Shown here piece by piece: positions 59,466 through 64,000 of a stretch of 64,000 bases of DNA. The notes beneath the pieces are model-generated. The model searched no databases. It saw only the letters and a program-made list of their open reading frames with translations, and had not been told where the DNA came from. Position 1 is the stretch's first letter, and each line of letters begins with the position of its first letter. The DNA is taken from positions 5,628,221-5,692,220 of the forward strand of contig LR746270.1 of the NCBI GenBank assembly GCA_902729315.2, in the 5' to 3' direction. The DNA comes from Spirodela intermedia (Eukaryota; Streptophyta; Magnoliopsida; Alismatales; Araceae). The position numbers and the translations under genes were made by a program.

Positions 59466-59500
59466 AAAAGTACCCAAACGTGACACGTTTGGGTACTTTT
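59466..59500. repeat. 35-bp perfect palindrome, 17-bp arms, 1-nt centre
   Basis: AAAAGTACCCAAACGTG (59466-59482) is followed by one A and then its exact reverse complement (59484-59500). The centre contains ACGTGACACGT, with a G-box-like ACGTG core in each direction. Confidence 0.95.
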
Positions 59501-60980
59501 CAAGAAATCCATTAGGTTTATTACGCATGTGCCGCTTTATTTCCAGCTTAAACCCGTACATTGACTGTCCGGGATGGTCACTCTAGACTTTTTCCTGGCT
59601 AAGTGAAAGGAACTGCCAGAAACGGCCTGCAAAGTATCAAGAACAATAACACAGATTATAATAATCTTTGAGCCATGACACTTGTCTTATATCCTTGGAA
59701 GTACTCATTTAAATGCATCTGATGATTTAATTTATGCAAGTAATTTAGCGGGCAACGCACATATGTCCATAAGAAAATACATTCATGGACAAACCGGGGA
59801 AGAACAGAGCGAGGAATGGCAAGCTGAATCACAGAGTTCAGAAGATAACTACATTCCACACCCTGTCGAGGTAAAGTATAAGTACCCAATACATCTTTAC
59901 CATGTTCTTTCCTTTTTCTGTTTTGATGTTTATAGAGACATCAGATGCTAAAGTTTTTTCCACCACTTGACTCAATCAGTTATCAACACTTTCCTGAGCA
60001 GTCACAAAAAATTTAATCATCTTCAGGAAGAAAGAAAGGGCCAGTTTAGGAAATTAGTTTCAGTAGAATCGTACGCTCAGTAGTTTTCAGACTGAAATTC
60101 GAAATTGGCTCGGCCTCAGGAAATTACATGAACAGAAATCGTCAAACTTCTTAAACCAGGCTGCCGCAGGTCCCTAAGTGAACGGAAATATAAATGAATC
60201 CCAGATATGGAAGGGATGGAATCGTCTATAGCTCAATCGGCGTCCTGGGTATTACTTGTCATTCTTTGTTGCTCGGATATTTCGGTAAACTTAATTTGTC
60301 TCGAAATAGCGATCTATGAAACAGCAAGAGGACATCTCAAGAACATTCAAATGAACGCCACAGAAGAGAAAACTACAACATAAGGCACGCTACCGAAGAC
60401 CCACGATGTGAAAAGGGTAGCAAAAAAGGAACGAGAAAACAGTCCAGAAGTCTCACTCAGTTCTAGAAGTCGAGTCGGCCCAGGACATTCCGATTCCAAG
60501 GGTTGGCAGGCATGTGAGGGGTAACGAAGAGGGTGAAAACTTTCGGAAAGAGAGAAAAAACTGCCCGCCGTTCTGATTACAGATGACGCCTCTTTGTCTC
60601 CTACTCCTGCTCCTGCCCTATCGGCAATCCAGCAGATAACCCAGAGAGTTTCCAAACGGCAGGAGAGAGTGCTGGGGTGGGTGCGTGGGAGAGAGTACGA
60701 CCGCAAGGAGGATGCCAATTCTGCCGGCGCCGGCGGAATCCGGGAGGGCGCGGAGGATGCAGGAGGCAGACGGGGCGCCGGGCCTGCCGTTTGATTGGTC
60801 GGCCAGGCTTTATCGTAAGGGAGCCAGCTTAGCACAACCGGCTCAGGCAGTAACGCAGCGCCATCGCAGGCGCTGGTCAAGAAAAATGTCATCCCGAATT
60901 TTTTTCAGGTACTCCTCTCAAATTTCGCGATTCTGTGTCTCCTTTCATCTTGGTGCGAAAATCCTTGGAAAACTATAAGA

Positions 60981-63900
60981 AAATTATTATTATTATTATT
61001 ATCCTTTTTTCAAAAAAAAAATCTTTTAAAAAAGAAATTTGAATTTTATAGAGCATCAGCAACCCTCTAAAGACGTTTTAAATGAAGATATTGATTATCT
61101 TTTTCTCGTGACGGAATATATATTTTTTGAAAGGCATGAATATATTACATAAATAATTAATAAAAAAGATACATATTTACTGATTATATGATTTTATTCA
61201 TCATCATTTATAGATTTCCCATATTATGATAGCATATAAACTTTCTTATAACTAGATAATTTTTTAAAAGGGATTATTTCAACGTTCTATAAATCATTAT
61301 TAGTACTTAAATGATGTTTAGCTTATGGATTATCACATCTCAATAGGGCTATTTTCATCCCGACAACCTATCACAAGCAGCCATAGAATATCTCCACTTT
61401 GAGGCTATCAACTTATATCTGACTGTATGTTTTTCCTCCAAGACTTGCAACTTTGGATGGGTCAAATAGGTCAAGTAAATCATTCCTAGATGGCTAACAT
61501 TGGATAGATCTTTTTTGATTTTAAAGTTTTCTTTACATGTTTTTCATAATATAAGTTTCTCATTCTACGTTATGCAACAAGTTGATATCATTTATTGAGT
61601 TATTAGTAGCCAAACATTGATTTCACTCAATAATTCCAAGAGTTCCACAATGTACACATTTCATTTTTTAAGGGCAGCAAAGACTCATCACTTTAATAGT
61701 TGATTTAAGATGACACTACAACAAGATTTGAATTCAATGTTCATCCTATTTCACTCAATTGAGTAATATTAATAAGGTTATGTGTAAGTCTTTTAGCGAA
61801 TGTAAAATTCATAATTAAGGTACAATTATTCATAGTAATATTTTCAGACCCAATTAGTATGCCCTTCATTAGCCTCCTATTATGTGCATGAGTTAAAAAA
61901 TTTTCACCATATTTTGGATTCTCTCACATCATACACAAAACAAAGATTTACTATCTTAGTATTTATAGATTCCATTTTACATAACTACTCTTAGAAAAAT
62001 CTTGGATGCTTTTTGAGATCATAAGGTCCATTTTCAATTTCTTTATTGCCTAAATCCTTGATGTTGTAAGAAAAAAATTCATTCTTATTTTCTAGTAAGA
62101 GTGATATAGATGGCCTATGTGCTAAATAATTTTCAATATGATGAATTTTTGAAATGCTCGTTAGAAGAAACATTGATTTTTGTGCACTAAGGTTGCCTTT
62201 GATACCACTTGTTGACATCAGCATGGTTACACTTCTCACAAAGAGGGTGATGAATTAACAACAAAGTTTGTAAAGGTTAAATCATTTATCTCAAAATCAT
62301 CCAATATTGTTTGATTTTAAACATTTCAATCACTTGATTTAATTCAAACTTATAAAGCTTAATTAATTTATCATCAAACTCTACACAATTAGCATGATAA
62401 AGTTTTCAATAGTCAATTCTCAAACCTACATCCACTCTCTACAAATTCAGCTTTAAGTATCACTATGATATATCATTCAAATACAAGTACAAATTCAAGA
62501 TTTACAACTTAAACACTTAGTGAACCCTATTAATTATGAACTAAGTCAGATTACATGAAATTAAAGGTTTATGTGATCCTTTCACTCACCTTTTAAGACA
62601 TAGTTATAGTTAAAGCACAAAATATCATGAATTTTGGTAAGCAATGTTGAGCTTATGGTGTCAGTTACTCAATTGGCTGAGAATCATGGAGTTATTGGTA
62701 AATCTCTTACTTTAAGTATTTTTTAACTTGAATTAATTTAATAGTTTCCCTTTGGTGAGTTTTAAGTTATTCAACTAATTTGGAACAAGGATAACCTTAA
62801 AAGCCATACATTGGAAGTTCACTTTTTTTTTTTCATTGAAATCAATGAAGAGGAGGTTGGAAAGCTTTAAGATGGTATTATAGGTGTCAGCGACATCAAA
62901 GATTGATGATCTTGATGTTATAGGTGGAGGTAATGTTGGAGATTGATGATCTTACTCTAGGGAGGCTTGAAGATGATTTGGTGGAGAGGAAGCCTCAAAA
63001 TCTTGTCCAACCCTAATCTTGGTGAAAGAGAATCTTTTATGCACATTATTGGGCTGACTTGTGGTTATTTCAACACCTTCACCTTCTTATTTTCTTACAT
63101 TAAAATATCCAAGAAAATATATTAAATCCATAATAGTTAGAATACTTACAATTTTGATCTGTTATTTGTGGCATTGGATATCGAATAAACTTTTCTACAG
63201 GATTTGTCTCTAAAATTCATTTTATCATCAGCACTTAATTTGTTGGACAATTTTGCCCATTTGAAAATTCCACCTAAATTATTCATCTCATTACAGTTTC
63301 AATCAATGTCTTAAAACATAGGTCATCATTGATCTTTCAAGATACCTCAAAACCTCCTTGTCATCCCCAAAATTACTTGGATAATAACCCAATAACCAAT
63401 TAACACCCCCTCACCTCATGGTGATGTGCTGTCATATAGAATCCAACAACTTACTCAATGGGCCTAATTCCCAATTTCAATAAGGATTGATGACTTAGAT
63501 TATAATCCACATCCCCTTCTTAAAAGTCACTTAATCTTCATGTTGACATACATTACAGAGTTAAGACTGGGATAACAAGCAGTTGATCAAATTCTAGTGG
63601 GTCACTCATGTTGCCAACTCTCCAGCACTTTGATTGATAGATCAAGAAACTTTTAGCCCAAATCGGCAAATATATTATTCAATATTTTTGGGCTTTATTG
63701 GCTGATTTTGATACAATCGAGCTGAATTCAGTCAATGAAAAACAAAACAACTAGAATCAGCAGCTTCACTCATATCCTCGGTTGGGGAGTTGACCCAAGC
63801 GTGGACCCACATCAGCCAACCCGGGCTACCTCAAACCCTTCCATCTGATTCTGGAGGATCACCTCTGATGCATCAAGTGATTTCAAGACATAGTAGAGAT

Positions 63901-64000
63901 AAAGTTGGCAAAAATACGATGGGATCCTCAGGCCTTGATCATCAGATTTCATACATTACAGAGGTGAATTTGGGACGTTATAATAAATCAGGCTAGAACT
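60981..64000. other. AT-rich, probably transposon-derived DNA
   Basis: After an (ATT)n run at 60982-61002 the sequence is AT-rich with no recognised coding region. A copia-type primer-binding site at 62196-62207 (minus) suggests an old LTR element. 63760-63990 returns to a more balanced composition without a recognisable gene. Confidence 0.4.
62196..62207 (-). other. Possible copia-type primer-binding site (tRNA-iMet)
   Basis: The minus strand reads TGGTATCAAAGG. The first eight bases match the complement of the plant initiator tRNA-Met 3' end, the standard Ty1/copia primer site. It is preceded, two bases away, by a CA (plus-strand TG at 62210), as at an LTR end. No internal copia domain or paired LTR was recognised. 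Confidence 0.4.

Larger units (their letters stand above)
58352..60980. other. Intergenic DNA with possible unassigned exon(s)
   Basis: No gene is recognised. A possible plus-strand exon lies at 59731-59870, ending before GTAAAG. A GC-rich block (60480-60905) ends in a CAG/GTACTC donor-like site and could be a first exon running out of recognition. A palindrome (59466-59500) and a 19-bp direct repeat (59387 and 59433) are noted separately. Confidence 0.3.

Noticed and set aside
60207-60383. 58-codon plus-strand frame with a hydrophobic N-terminus
   Set aside because: It is short, without homology or context, and could easily arise by chance.
60347-60892. 181-codon minus-strand open frame
   Set aside because: It is Pro/Ser/Ala-rich translation of a GC-rich block with no recognisable domain. 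It may be a promoter region of an unseen gene.
63806-63816. Second USE-like ACCCACATCAG
   Set aside because: It mismatches the USE consensus at important positions and no TATA or structured RNA follows.

Overview
The window is nuclear DNA of a flowering plant. Genes have short exons with canonical GT..AG introns, AT-rich intergenic DNA, many (GA/CT)n microsatellites near gene 5' ends, plastid-targeted membrane proteins, decayed Ty3/gypsy retrotransposons, and plant-specific families such as WNK kinase and the m6A writer MTA. Several genes have very GC-rich first exons, which recalls monocots or early-diverging angiosperms, but the species cannot be fixed from the sequence.

Layout. 1-3435: 5' part (two exons, minus) of an EMB8/YheT-type alpha/beta-hydrolase gene. 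4611-7391: five-exon plus-strand gene for a small plastid membrane protein. 8272-9378: three-exon minus-strand gene for another plastid membrane protein. 9379-13309: intergenic, microsatellite-rich. 13310-14821: intronless BCS1-type AAA-ATPase (minus). 15350-30000: transposon island. It holds a degenerate Athila/Tat-type Ty3/gypsy element (about 16486-26515, minus) whose left LTR is split by a 1,628-bp solo LTR with a perfect 5-bp target duplication, and next to it the pol remains of a second Ty3/gypsy element (about 26900-29100, minus). 30263-37014: seven-exon MTA (METTL3-like) gene (minus). 37886-38249: a candidate telomerase RNA gene, divergent from MTA. 39441-45380: six-exon RRM protein gene (minus) with a 4.6-kb first intron. 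47466-48121: two-exon Yippee-like gene (plus). 49100-51548: seven-exon WNK kinase gene (minus). 52587-53517: broken PUX10-like UBX gene (plus). 53782-55764: two-exon LRAT/NC-domain gene (minus). 56825-57343: intronless Ycf20-like plastid gene (minus). 57344-64000: mostly intergenic, AT-rich towards the end, with a 35-bp perfect palindrome, a W-box cluster and a possible copia-type primer-binding site.

The most interesting item is at 37886-38249. A perfect plant snRNA upstream sequence element (USE) is followed, at RNA-polymerase-III spacing, by a TATA-like box. The inferred transcript of about 290 nt carries a 13-nt segment complementary to the plant telomere repeat TTTAGGG. Its two ends pair in an interrupted stem, and it stops at a T6 terminator. 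This fits the known architecture of plant telomerase RNA and appears in no protein-coding annotation.

Functionally the gene set is ordinary housekeeping: plastid membrane biogenesis (three small proteins), mRNA methylation (MTA), RNA binding, kinase signalling and a mitochondrial or ER AAA-ATPase. There are no operons. All exon boundaries were deduced by hand from reading frame, splice dinucleotides and remembered family conservation; no alignment or transcript data were used.
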